Origin: Streptomyces sp. SolWspMP-5a-2
GTDB lineage: Bacteria > Actinomycetota > Actinomycetes > Streptomycetales > Streptomycetaceae
DNA: 46,291 nucleotides
Direction of reading: 5' to 3'
Assembly: GCF_900091845.1 (NCBI RefSeq)
Contig: NZ_FMCI01000024.1
Location: 1 to 46,291, forward strand
Position 1 is the first letter of the stretch. Every line of letters begins with the position of its first letter. The notes below the pieces were generated by a model. The model was given only the letters and a program-made list of their open reading frames with translations, was not told where the DNA came from and did no database searches. Below, one piece after another: positions 35,693 through 44,703 of the stretch. Both the position numbers and the translations under genes were made by a program.

Positions 35693-38600
35693 TGGAGTAC
35701 GAGGAACTGCGGGTCAGGATCCGCCCGGTGGGCGTCCGGCGTCATGTCCTGACGGTCGGCGGGGTGGGCGGCGGCGCCGAGCTGCTCACCGTGGGCGACC
35801 GGGCCGAGGAGTACCGGGCGCGCTGGGAGCAGGTGGTCGAGGCCGACCTCGGTCACGCCCCGCTGCGCGGGGTGGACCCGGCCTCCCGGCTGCGCGACCT
35901 GGGCCGGGACGTCTTCGCGCTGCTCGGCCCGACCGTCGCCGAGTGTCTGCGGGCCGCGCACGAGCAGGTGCGGGCCATGCAGCCGGAGCGCGGGCTGCGG
36001 CTGCGGTTCGACCTGCCGCCCGAACTGCGCGCGCTGCCGCTGGAGACGTTGTGCGGGCCCGCGACCGATCCGGGCCAGTCGGCGGCACTCCAGGACGGGG
36101 TGTCGCTGGTGCGGTCGCTGCCGGGCAAGCCGGTGGGCCGACGGCTGCCCGGACACCTGGACGCGCCCAGCAAGATCCGGCTGCTGGTCGTGCACGCGGC
36201 GCCGGACGGCGCGGAGCTGCCCGTCGCCGAGGGCGAAGTCACGTCCGTGCTGGCGGAGTTGCCGCAGGTGGCGGTGGAGACGACGGTGGTGCGGCCGGCG
36301 ACCAGGGAACGGCTGGAGCGGGCCCTCGGGGAGGCGTCCGACCTGCCGACGGCGGTGCTGCTGATCGCGCACGGGTCGTACGACCGGGATCTGCGCAAGG
36401 GGTTCGTCCATCTGGAGACGCCGGACCGCGCGGTCGATCCGGTGCCCGCCGACCTGCTCAGCGGCATGCTGCTGCGCGCTCCCCTGCTGCGGCTGATCGT
36501 GCTCAACCTCTGTTCGAGCGGCGAGAGTGCGCACAGCGAGCCGTTCTCGGGGCTGGCCCAGGCGCTGATCGGCGGCGGGGTACCGGCGGTCGTCGCCATG
36601 CACGGCAAGGTCAGCGACCGTTCCGCCGGACTCTTCGGACCGGAGCTGCTGAAGGGCGTCGCGGTCAACCGGACCGTCGACGAGGCGATGGCCGCGGCCC
36701 GGCGCCGGATCTCCTACCAGCCGGGGCACACCGTCGCCGAGTGGGCGACCCCGGCGCTGTTCCTGCACGAGGAGTGCCGGCACGGCTGGCTGTTCAAGGC
36801 GCGCGAGGTGCGGGACGGCGCCCATGAGGCTCCGGACCCGCTGCGCCGCGGCGCGGCGGCCTGGAAGGCATACGACGACCCCACCGGGGACGTGCTCGCG
36901 AGCCAGCTCATCGAGGCGGCGCGCCACCAGCGTCAGCGGCGCGACTGGGTCGTGGTGCGCCGCATCCTGGACACCGGCACCAAGGTCTTCCACGCCGAGC
37001 AGGAGATGCTGCGGCGCGAGGCGGCGTACGAGCTGGCCTGGCCGAAGGTCGAGGAACTCTGCCGGCACCTCGCGGAGGGCCGCCGGGACCGGACCGCGGG
37101 GACGCTGGACGCGATCCGGCAGGCCCTGCCGCGCGGCGAACGGGCCTGGCTGCCCGTGCTGGCCGAGGAGGTGCGGGGTCTCGAACGGCTCACCGGGCTC
37201 CTCGATCGCGCCCGCGCGGCGGAGCGGGCCGCGGACTGGACGGCGGTGCTGCGACTCGGCGGGGAGATCCTCACCGAGCGGCCCGACGGGTTCGCCGACA
37301 CCGAACGGCTGTGCGGCACCGCCGACTTGGAGGTGGCCGTCGCCGGGTTCTGCGCCCGCGCGGAGGAGGCGTGCGCCGCAGCCGACTGGACGGGCGCGGC
37401 GGACGCCTGGGGCGAGGCGCTGGCGCTGCGCGCGGACCACGGTCCGGCGCTGGCGGGCACGGCGTACGCGCGGGGCCGCACGGCGGAGTCGGCCGGGGAC
37501 TGGCCCGCCGCGGCGGACGCCTTCGGCATCTGCCCGGGGCTGTACGACGCGGCGGCGCGCGGCGCCTTCGCGCGGGGGCGCGCCGCGGCCGCCGACGACG
37601 ACTGGGCCGGGGCCCACGAGGCGTTCCGCACGGCCCGGGACCACACCACCGTGAACCCGGCGGCGCAGGCCCCGGACTCCCCGGCACCGCCCGCACCTCC
37701 CCGCCCAACCTCGGGGACGTCCTCGCCCCAGCCCTCGCCCCCGCCCCCGAGCCCGGAGTCGACCCCGTCCCCCTCCGCCAACGGCCACTCGACACCTGCG
37801 GCCCCCGACAACAGACCCGACACCCCGCCCCCTTCGGCCCCCGACAGCACCGAGGCCGCGCACCCCACGGCATCCCCAGCCAACACCCCACCCCCGCACC
37901 CCACTTCGCCCCCCGCACCCGACGCTCCCCCCTCCCCCGGTCTCTCCGACTGGGTCGGGTACGCGGCCGGGCGGGTCGCCGAAAGCGGGGAGCGGTGGGC
38001 GGAGGCCGAGGGACTGTTCGGCGGTGTCGTCGGGTTCGCGGACGCCGGGCTGCGTGCTTGTCACGCGCGGGGCCGGGCGGCGGCCGAGGCGGGTGCCTGG
38101 GCGAGGGCGCTCGCGGCGATGGAGGCGGCCGTCGCGGAACGGGCCGCGGTGACCGCGTCGCACCCCGTCCCCGCGGGCGCGGCCCCTGCCACCGGCGACG
38201 CCGACCGGTTGCCCGAACCGGCAGCCTGGCTCGGGGAGTTGCGGGCGCGGGTGTACGAGGAGGCCGTCGCGGCGGCCGACGCCGGTTCGTGGGAGGAGGC
38301 GTCGGCCGCGCTGCGGCTGCTGCCCGACGACCACGAGGACGTGGCGCGTCGGCGCCGGTTCGCGCGGGGACGGGCGGCCGAGGCGCGCGGCGAGTGGACC
38401 GGCGCGGCGGAGGCGTACCGGGAGGCGGACCACCCGGACGCCGGGTTCCGGCGCCGGTACGCCCTCGGCCGGGCCGCCGTGCTGGCCGGTGAGTGGGGCG
38501 CCGCGTGCGAGCACTTCGCCCAGGTGCCGGGTCACGTCGACGACTTCCCCGAGCCGCCCGCCCCGCTGCTGCTGTACGCCCGGGGCCGGGACGCCGCCGC

Positions 38601-41598
38601 GCGGGACGACTGGAAGGCCGTCGTCGAGGACTTCGGCGGGCTGCCCGACAGCCACGCGGACGGGGACGTCGGCCACCGCCGCCGGTACGCGCGGGCCCGG
38701 CTCGCCGAGCGGCAGGACGCGACCAGGCCGGACACCTGGACCGCGGTCCTCGGGCACCTGGACGGCGTCCCGGACGAGGCCCTGGGCGGCGCGGTGGGGC
38801 TGCTGCGGCGCAAGGCGACGGCGCTGCACGCGCTGAGCCTGGGCGAACTGGAGCGGGCGCGCGGCCCGTTGGAGCCGTACGCGGACGTCGACGACGAGTT
38901 CGCGCTGCTGCACGGGTACGTGCTGGCGCGGCTGGCCGAGCGGGACGAGGAGTGGGCGGCGGCGCTCACCGGCTACCGGGGGCTGCCCGGGACGCACGCC
39001 GACGTGGCGCCGCGCACCCGGTACGCGGCGGCGCGGGTCGCCGAGGGGACGGCGGCCGGGGCCGCGGAGTGGCGGGAGATCGCGGCGGCCTACGAGGAGT
39101 TGGCGGCCTCCTTCGCCGACGACGGCGGGTTCGCGGACACCGTCGTGCGGGCCGGGTACGCGCGGCTGCGGCTCGCCGAGGCCGAGGAGGACTGGGCCGA
39201 GGTGTGCCGGGGCGGTGCCGCGCTGCGCGGTCACGCGGACGCGCCGCTGGTGACGGCGTACGCGCGCGGGCGGCTCACGGAGGCCGAGCGGGACTGGCGG
39301 CGGGCCGCGGACGCCTTCACCGGGTGCGGCACGTACCGGGACGCCCCGCTGCGGCTCGCCCACTGCGCGGGACGGCTCCTGGAGGAGCAGGGCCGGTTCG
39401 CGGCGGCCGTCGAGTCGTACGGGCGGGCCGGTCCCGGGCACGAGGGGGCGCGGGCCCGCGCCGCGCGGCTGCGGGGCGTGCTGCGGCTGTCGTGGGTGGA
39501 GGGGACGGTGGGCGAGCCGCTGGTGGCGGACGCGTTCGCGCTGCTGGACGGCACCTTCCCGTACCGGGCGCTGCGGGACGCCGGGATCGGGCCGGGCTCC
39601 TCGATCGCGGAGGTGGACAACGTGTCGTACCTCCTGATGGAGCGTCACCGGGCCAACGGGTGGCCGTGGGAGGAGCGGGAGGCGTGGAACCGGCTGCGGA
39701 ACGCGGGCAGACGGCTGGAGCTGGACGCGCTGCTGTACCGCTGGCACGCGCCGACGGCGATCCGGGAGGCGGTGGCGCGGCTGGCGCCCGACGAGGCGTC
39801 CGATCCGCTGGAGGCGCTCTGCGCGCGGTTCCCGAAGGACGCCCCGCTGCTGCTGCTCGTGGCGCGCGGCCGGGACGCGGGGATCGAGGCGTGGCGGGAG
39901 CGGCTGGAGCGGGCGCCGGGGGACATGGCCGTGGTGCACGCTCTGGCGGTGGCCCGGCTGTGGCAGGCGCGGGAGTCGGAGCATCACGGGGCGTGGGAGC
40001 ACGCGGTGCCGGTGTGGGAGGAGGCACTCGCGTTCTGGGCGGCGCTGCTCGGGGACGCCCGGTACTGGGAGGGCTGGCGGGCCGAACGCGCGGCCTGCTA
40101 CCGGCATCCGGTGTCCGCCGCCGACCTGACGAAGCTGCGCCGGGACCTGGGGCTGTGGCTCTCGGACCGGCTGACCGCGGGCGAGCAGGGCCACCTCGAC
40201 CAGGACCGTCCCGAACAGGCGGCCGCGTACCGCGAGTTGACGGCGTTGTTCGAGGCGGAGCTGGCGGGGGCGCGGGTGCTGCGGGAGGCCGGTGGGCTGC
40301 CGTCGCTGCCGGGCGGCGGCCGGGCCCCGGCCTGCGGTCCCCGGTTCGCGCGGATGCTGGGGCTCCAGGAGTCGCTGGCCGAGCGGGTCGCCGAGCTGAG
40401 CGCGGGCGCGCGGCACGGGGACGAGCCGGGCGAGTTCACGGTCCGCCGGGTGCGGTGGGCGTTCTCGGCGCTGTCCCCCGCGGCGACGCTGGTGGAGGCG
40501 AGGCGGTTCGAGGAGGCGCTCGCGGCGCTGCCCGCGCTGACCGGTCTGACGGAACTGCCCGCGGACTGCGCCGGTCCGGGCGCGGCGGCCGATCCGCGGG
40601 CGCATGTGCGGGAGTGCGTGCACTGCCGGGGGTTCGTGGAGCGTGATCCGGCGTATCTGCGGCTGCCGCGCCGGTACGCCCGGTTCGCGCAGGACGGTGC
40701 GGCGCTCGCGGTGCAGGCCCTGCTGTCGCTCGCGCAGACGGCGCTCACCGGCGGCCCGGACGGTCTGGACGCGGCGCTGGCGCACTGGGCGCGGGCGCTG
40801 CGGATCGCGGGGCGGGCCGGGATGCGGGCGCGGACCGAGGGGGCGGTGGTGCAGATGCTGCTGGGGCGGATCGACGCGCTGATCGACCGGGACGCGGAGG
40901 ACCGGGACGCCGCCCTGGACGAGGCGGTGGCGCTGGCGGACCGGGTGCGGCCGGTGCTGCGGCCGCTGGCGGGCGATCTGGCGGGGCAGTTGGACGCGCA
41001 GTCGTCGCTGGTGCTGTCGATGCGCGGGGTGTGGCGGGCGTCGACGCGGGGCCGGTACGGGCTGCCGCTCGACGTCCCGGCGGCGGAGGCCGATCTGCGG
41101 CGGGCGCTGGAGCTGAACCCGGAGTCGGGGCACGCGCGGGACAACCTGGTGCGGTGCCTGGTGTTCAACCTGGACGAGCGGACGGACGACCCGGTCGGGC
41201 GGCTTGCGGTGCTGGAGGAGTCGATCGCGCTGCTGCACACGGGGTTGCGGCAGGAGCTGGCGCGGGGCTACCGGGAGACGTTCGGGGAGACGCTGAACCT
41301 GCTGGAGCGGCTGGTGTCGGAGCGGATCGGCATCGACGGGCTCGCGGAGCTGATGCGGTCCATGGCGCAGGAGCAGCCGGTCGCCGAGCGCGAACTCGCG
41401 GCGCTGGCACAGTCGTTGACGGAACGGGCGCGGCGGTCGCTCGATGTGCCGGGCGAAGTGCCGCTGGCGGTGCATCTGCTGGTCAGGGCGGCGCGCACGG
41501 ACCCGCGTTCGGCGGCGGTGCGCGGGGTCCTGCTGGCAGCGGTCGGGCGCTGGCGCGCGGTGCTGGGGGCCGTCGAGGGTGAGGAGGAGCACGCATGA
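35692..41598 (+). CDS. CHAT domain (caspase-fold) protease with helical repeats
   Basis: This 1968-aa protein starts with a CHAT domain (about 1-380), a caspase/separase-type cysteine peptidase. The dyad is visible: His227 in LLIAHGSYD and Cys274 in VLNLCSSGES, followed by LAQALIGGGVPAVVAMHG. Then come many TPR-like helical repeats with a W at the turn (YARGRAAE...DWxAA...F pattern), interrupted by a Pro/Ser/Thr linker at about 660-750. The last ~600 residues are related to the TPR protein and hold a Cys cluster (C1626, C1642, C1645; ECVHCRG). ATG 35692 overlaps the TPR-gene stop (TGATG); the next gene overlaps its stop (ATGA). Known CHAT proteases cleave partner proteins when triggered, in cell death or CRISPR-linked immunity; the target here is unknown. 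The repeats probably sense or bind a partner. Confidence 0.88.
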   Translation: MEYEELRVRIRPVGVRRHVLTVGGVGGGAELLTVGDRAEEYRARWEQVVEADLGHAPLRGVDPASRLRDLGRDVFALLGPTVAECLRAAHEQVRAMQPERGLRLRFDLPPELRALPLETLCGPATDPGQSAALQDGVSLVRSLPGKPVGRRLPGHLDAPSKIRLLVVHAAPDGAELPVAEGEVTSVLAELPQVAVETTVVRPATRERLERALGEASDLPTAVLLIAHGSYDRDLRKGFVHLETPDRAVDPVPADLLSGMLLRAPLLRLIVLNLCSSGESAHSEPFSGLAQALIGGGVPAVVAMHGKVSDRSAGLFGPELLKGVAVNRTVDEAMAAARRRISYQPGHTVAEWATPALFLHEECRHGWLFKAREVRDGAHEAPDPLRRGAAAWKAYDDPTGDVLASQLIEAARHQRQRRDWVVVRRILDTGTKVFHAEQEMLRREAAYELAWPKVEELCRHLAEGRRDRTAGTLDAIRQALPRGERAWLPVLAEEVRGLERLTGLLDRARAAERAADWTAVLRLGGEILTERPDGFADTERLCGTADLEVAVAGFCARAEEACAAADWTGAADAWGEALALRADHGPALAGTAYARGRTAESAGDWPAAADAFGICPGLYDAAARGAFARGRAAAADDDWAGAHEAFRTARDHTTVNPAAQAPDSPAPPAPPRPTSGTSSPQPSPPPPSPESTPSPSANGHSTPAAPDNRPDTPPPSAPDSTEAAHPTASPANTPPPHPTSPPAPDAPPSPGLSDWVGYAAGRVAESGERWAEAEGLFGGVVGFADAGLRACHARGRAAAEAGAWARALAAMEAAVAERAAVTASHPVPAGAAPATGDADRLPEPAAWLGELRARVYEEAVAAADAGSWEEASAALRLLPDDHEDVARRRRFARGRAAEARGEWTGAAEAYREADHPDAGFRRRYALGRAAVLAGEWGAACEHFAQVPGHVDDFPEPPAPLLLYARGRDAAARDDWKAVVEDFGGLPDSHADGDVGHRRRYARARLAERQDATRPDTWTAVLGHLDGVPDEALGGAVGLLRRKATALHALSLGELERARGPLEPYADVDDEFALLHGYVLARLAERDEEWAAALTGYRGLPGTHADVAPRTRYAAARVAEGTAAGAAEWREIAAAYEELAASFADDGGFADTVVRAGYARLRLAEAEEDWAEVCRGGAALRGHADAPLVTAYARGRLTEAERDWRRAADAFTGCGTYRDAPLRLAHCAGRLLEEQGRFAAAVESYGRAGPGHEGARARAARLRGVLRLSWVEGTVGEPLVADAFALLDGTFPYRALRDAGIGPGSSIAEVDNVSYLLMERHRANGWPWEEREAWNRLRNAGRRLELDALLYRWHAPTAIREAVARLAPDEASDPLEALCARFPKDAPLLLLVARGRDAGIEAWRERLERAPGDMAVVHALAVARLWQARESEHHGAWEHAVPVWEEALAFWAALLGDARYWEGWRAERAACYRHPVSAADLTKLRRDLGLWLSDRLTAGEQGHLDQDRPEQAAAYRELTALFEAELAGARVLREAGGLPSLPGGGRAPACGPRFARMLGLQESLAERVAELSAGARHGDEPGEFTVRRVRWAFSALSPAATLVEARRFEEALAALPALTGLTELPADCAGPGAAADPRAHVRECVHCRGFVERDPAYLRLPRRYARFAQDGAALAVQALLSLAQTALTGGPDGLDAALAHWARALRIAGRAGMRARTEGAVVQMLLGRIDALIDRDAEDRDAALDEAVALADRVRPVLRPLAGDLAGQLDAQSSLVLSMRGVWRASTRGRYGLPLDVPAAEADLRRALELNPESGHARDNLVRCLVFNLDERTDDPVGRLAVLEESIALLHTGLRQELARGYRETFGETLNLLERLVSERIGIDGLAELMRSMAQEQPVAERELAALAQSLTERARRSLDVPGEVPLAVHLLVRAARTDPRSAAVRGVLLAAVGRWRAVLGAVEGEEEHA

Positions 41599-42083
41599 GG
41601 ATCGAGGATCCGGCCGACGGCGGCGCGTCGCCCTACGCGGACCTGGCCCCGGTGGGGGTGACGCCGTGGACCACGCACGCGGCGATGCAGGACGTGTCGT
41701 TCGCGCTCCAGGAGCGGTCGCTGATGAACGCCCGCACCCAGCAGGCGTGGAACGACCTGCGCTCGGTCCGCCGCAGGCTGCTGTTCGACCTGTACGTGTA
41801 CGACCTCGGCGACGGCCCCGGGGACGGGAGCCCCGCCGGGCCGCCGCCGGAGCCGGGCGGGACACCCCCGGCCGGGCCGGTCCCCGGGGCCGCCCCCGGA
41901 CCCCGCACGGCCCCCGTGGCCACGGATGCCGCACCGGACAGCACCGGGCCGGACAGCGGTGGGCCGAGCAGCACCGGTCCCGGGGCTGCTCCCGGGACCG
42001 GTCGTACGGCCCCCGGGGCGGTCGGGCCGCCGCCCTCGTGGGCCGTGCGGCTGCTGGACGACCTGATCCGGTTCGACCGGTGA
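41595..42083 (+). CDS. J-domain-like small protein lacking HPD, with disordered linker
   Basis: This 162-aa protein starts inside the CHAT stop (ATGA). Residues about 12-72 (PYADLAPVGVTPWTTHAAMQ ... TQQAWNDLRSVRRRLLFDLYVYD) resemble a J domain: a PYxxL opening, a first helix, and a last helix with the Trp/Leu-Arg-Arg-x-Leu-x-x-D-x-x-x-Y-D pattern. The HPD tripeptide that stimulates Hsp70 is absent and the helix II-III loop is short. A Pro/Gly/Ala linker (about 73-145) leads to a conserved-looking end, WAVRLLDDLIRFDR. Next to grpE- and Hsp70-like genes, a J-type adaptor that docks the CHAT protein on Hsp70 is a reasonable guess. The similarity is weak; the alternative is an unrelated helical protein. 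Confidence 0.6.
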   Translation: MRIEDPADGGASPYADLAPVGVTPWTTHAAMQDVSFALQERSLMNARTQQAWNDLRSVRRRLLFDLYVYDLGDGPGDGSPAGPPPEPGGTPPAGPVPGAAPGPRTAPVATDAAPDSTGPDSGGPSSTGPGAAPGTGRTAPGAVGPPPSWAVRLLDDLIRFDR

Positions 42084-42562
42084 GCGCGGGGGACGCGGTG
42101 GCCGGGTCCGGCCGGGAGGCCGCACGGCTCGGCTACGAGCACACCAGGGAGCTGGCCGCCCGCGACGCGGCCCACCGGGCGCACCGGGAGCGGCTGTTGC
42201 TGCTGTGCGCGGACGCCCTGGACGGCTTCGACCGGCTGCTCGCCGACGGCGCCGACCGGGACGCCGCTGCCTACCGGCGTCATCTGCGGCTGCTGGCGGC
42301 GGAGTTGGAGAGCGGGCTGCGCGGTGAGGGGCTGGAGCCGATCGGGGTGGTGGGCGAGCGGGCCGACCCCGCGACCCATCACGTCGTCGAGGTGCGGCCG
42401 TCGGGTTCGGCGGGCGAGGACGAGGTCGTCGAGGTGGTGCGGCGCGGATACGGGGACCGGGGGCGGCTGCTGCGGCCCGCGCACGTGGTGGTCGCCGTCC
42501 CCGGGCCGCGGCCGGGCCGTGACGGCGCGCAGGCGGAGAACAGCGAGGGGGAACGGGAATGA
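42080..42562 (+). CDS. GrpE-like nucleotide exchange factor
   Basis: The 160-aa protein begins at GTG 42080, overlapping the previous stop (GTGA). The N-terminal half is a charged helix (HTRELAARDAAHRAHRERLL), as in the GrpE dimerisation coil. The C-terminal half matches the GrpE beta-wing: LEPIGVVGERADPATHHVVE, then DEVVEVVRRGYGDRGRLLRP and AHVVVAVPG, equivalent to the V-x-x-V-x-x-x-G-Y-x-x-x-x-R-x-L-R-P-A-x-V-x-V pattern. GrpE speeds ADP release from Hsp70. Because it overlaps the Hsp70 gene (ATGA at 42559), it most likely serves that protein rather than the housekeeping DnaK. Confidence 0.82.
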   Translation: MSAGDAVAGSGREAARLGYEHTRELAARDAAHRAHRERLLLLCADALDGFDRLLADGADRDAAAYRRHLRLLAAELESGLRGEGLEPIGVVGERADPATHHVVEVRPSGSAGEDEVVEVVRRGYGDRGRLLRPAHVVVAVPGPRPGRDGAQAENSEGERE

Positions 42563-44703
42563 CGGCGATCGGGATCGACCTCGGCACCACCAACAGCGTG
42601 GTGGCGCACTACGACGCGGCCCAGCAGGAGAGCAGGGTGGTCGCCAACGGGGAGAGCCAGAACCTCACCCCGTCGGTGGTCGGGGTGCTGCGCCGGGACG
42701 GCTCGGAACAACTCCTGGTCGGCAGCGACGCGGTGAACTGGGCGGAACGGCAGCCCGCCGACACCGTCGTCTCCGTGAAGCGGCTGATGGGACGGGACTT
42801 CACCGACCGGAAGGTCACCGAGGCGCGGCAGCGGCTGAGTTACCGGATCGTGCCGGGCCAGGACGACGATCCGCGCGCCCACGTCCAGTTCGCCGGGCGG
42901 ACCACCACCCCGGCCGGGGTGTCGAGCGCCATCCTGGGCAAGCTGGTCACGGACGCCGGGCACGTCCTGGGCGACGAGGTGACCCACGCGGTGATCACCG
43001 TGCCCGCCCACTTCAAGGACGCGCAGCGGGCGGCGACCCGGGAGGCGGCGGAGCTGGCCGGGATCACCGTCAAGAAGATCATCGACGAGCCGACGGCGGC
43101 GGCGATCGCGTTCGGCATGGACAAGCGGGCCGGTGAGCGCAGCCGCATCCTCGTCTACGACCTGGGCGGCGGCACCTTCGACATCTCGGTCCTCGACGCG
43201 ACCAAGGGCGCGGACGGGACGGCCCAGTTCACGGTCCGCAAGTTCGCGGGCGACGACTGGCTCGGCGGCGACGACTTCGACATGGCGCTGGTGGAGCGGA
43301 TCGCCGCCTGGGTCAGGGACGACTGCGGGATCGACCCGTCGCAGGACCCGCGGTTCCTGTTCGTCGCGAAGCGTTCGGCGGAGCAGGCGAAGCGGCAGCT
43401 CAACAGCCTCACCGAGACCCTGATCAGCATCCCGGCCGGGTTCCGCACGGAGGACGGCATGGTCGTCGACGTCCATATGGCGGTGACGAGGGCGGAGTTC
43501 AAGGAGTGGACCCGGCCGCTGGTGCGCCGCACGATGGACCTGGTCAGGGAGACCCTGGATCTCGACGGCCTGACGCCCGCGCAGATCACCGACGTGCTGC
43601 TGGTCGGCGGCGGGACGCTGGCCCGGCCGGTGTACGAGACGGTGGAGGCGTTCTTCGGGCGCGACAAGGTCCGCCGGAACATCAACGCGATGGAGTGCGT
43701 GGCGCTCGGCGCGGGCGTCCTGGCCGGGACCCTGGACGGCGTCGAGTGCCCGGTGCAGGACTGCGGCGAGGTCAACGACGAGGCGCAGGGCGTCTGTTCG
43801 CGGTGCGGCAGCAGCCTCGCGCACGCCCGCACGGTGGGCAGCACCGGCCTGTACGAGGTGACCGGCGTCGACATGGGCATCGCCGCGGTGCGCGGCTCCC
43901 AGCGGGACGTGTTCGTGCCGATCATCGAGAGCGGGACGTCGTACCCGATGCGTGATCCGCGCACCAAGCGGTTCCAGGCGACGGACAGCCGGCTGATCCG
44001 GGTGCCGGTGTACGAGGGCACCAGCCCGATCGCCAGCGAGAACGACGAGCAGGGCGTGGTGGAGTTCGAACTGCCGCAGCAGATCGAGCTGCACCGGCCG
44101 GTGGAGGTGTCCTTCAACTACGACGCCAACCGCACGATCACGGTCACCATCACCGTGCCGGGCACCGGGATGAGCCTGGAGGCGCGGCCCCGGCGGGAGA
44201 AGCCGCGCACCCTGCCGCCCGCCCCGGTCCTCGAACCGGACAGCGCGACGCTGCGCCAGCGTCTGGAGATGGCCCGCCGGGACACCGAGAAGTTCCTGCT
44301 GCGCTACGGCGACTACGTCGACGACGCCCAGGACATGAAGGTGCGCCGGGACATGCAGCAGGCCGAGCAGGTGCTGCGGCAGGCGGAGAGCGGCGAGTAC
44401 CAGCGGATGACGGAGCTGCTGGTCGCCGACATGTACAACCACTGCGGCTACGCGAGCCAGTTCCTGCACGCCGAGGAGGCCGCGGACGGTGCGCCCCCGG
44501 AGACCACGAGACTGATCAACGAGGCGGTCGGCTACGTGAAGCAGGCGCACGACGAGGGCAACCGGATGATGACGATGCAGCAGGCCCGCGCGCTGGCCAA
44601 CCTGGTGGCGCAGGCGTACGACGCGCGCCGGGTGTCGGCGCTGCGCGACTCGGAGCGCTTCGACGGCATCCTGCGGGTGCCCGACGACGCGGGGGACGCG
44701 TGA
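42559..44703 (+). CDS. Hsp70 (DnaK-like) chaperone with internal zinc ribbon
   Basis: The 714-aa protein has a complete Hsp70 ATPase domain (1-395): IGIDLGTTNSVVAHYD, VITVPAHFKDAQRAATREAA, IDEPTAAAIAFG, VYDLGGGTFDISVLD and LLVGGGTLARPVYETVE. Directly after it lies a four-cysteine cluster, Cys397, Cys402, Cys413 and Cys416 (CPxxxC-x10-CxxC), which looks like a zinc ribbon and is not part of standard DnaK. A beta-rich region (about 430-560) takes the place of the substrate domain, followed by a long helical C-terminus. The usual interdomain linker DVLLLDVTP is not seen. It is therefore a specialised Hsp70, not the housekeeping dnaK. Overlapping starts at both ends tie it to GrpE and the next Hsp70-like gene. 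Confidence 0.9.
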   Translation: MTAIGIDLGTTNSVVAHYDAAQQESRVVANGESQNLTPSVVGVLRRDGSEQLLVGSDAVNWAERQPADTVVSVKRLMGRDFTDRKVTEARQRLSYRIVPGQDDDPRAHVQFAGRTTTPAGVSSAILGKLVTDAGHVLGDEVTHAVITVPAHFKDAQRAATREAAELAGITVKKIIDEPTAAAIAFGMDKRAGERSRILVYDLGGGTFDISVLDATKGADGTAQFTVRKFAGDDWLGGDDFDMALVERIAAWVRDDCGIDPSQDPRFLFVAKRSAEQAKRQLNSLTETLISIPAGFRTEDGMVVDVHMAVTRAEFKEWTRPLVRRTMDLVRETLDLDGLTPAQITDVLLVGGGTLARPVYETVEAFFGRDKVRRNINAMECVALGAGVLAGTLDGVECPVQDCGEVNDEAQGVCSRCGSSLAHARTVGSTGLYEVTGVDMGIAAVRGSQRDVFVPIIESGTSYPMRDPRTKRFQATDSRLIRVPVYEGTSPIASENDEQGVVEFELPQQIELHRPVEVSFNYDANRTITVTITVPGTGMSLEARPRREKPRTLPPAPVLEPDSATLRQRLEMARRDTEKFLLRYGDYVDDAQDMKVRRDMQQAEQVLRQAESGEYQRMTELLVADMYNHCGYASQFLHAEEAADGAPPETTRLINEAVGYVKQAHDEGNRMMTMQQARALANLVAQAYDARRVSALRDSERFDGILRVPDDAGDA

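Noticed and set aside
35647..41934. A 2095-codon open frame antisense to the CHAT gene
   Set aside because: It is a composition shadow: with G or C at third positions the opposite strand rarely has stops. Its product is Arg/Pro/Gln-rich with no domains, and the sense frame has clear CHAT motifs.
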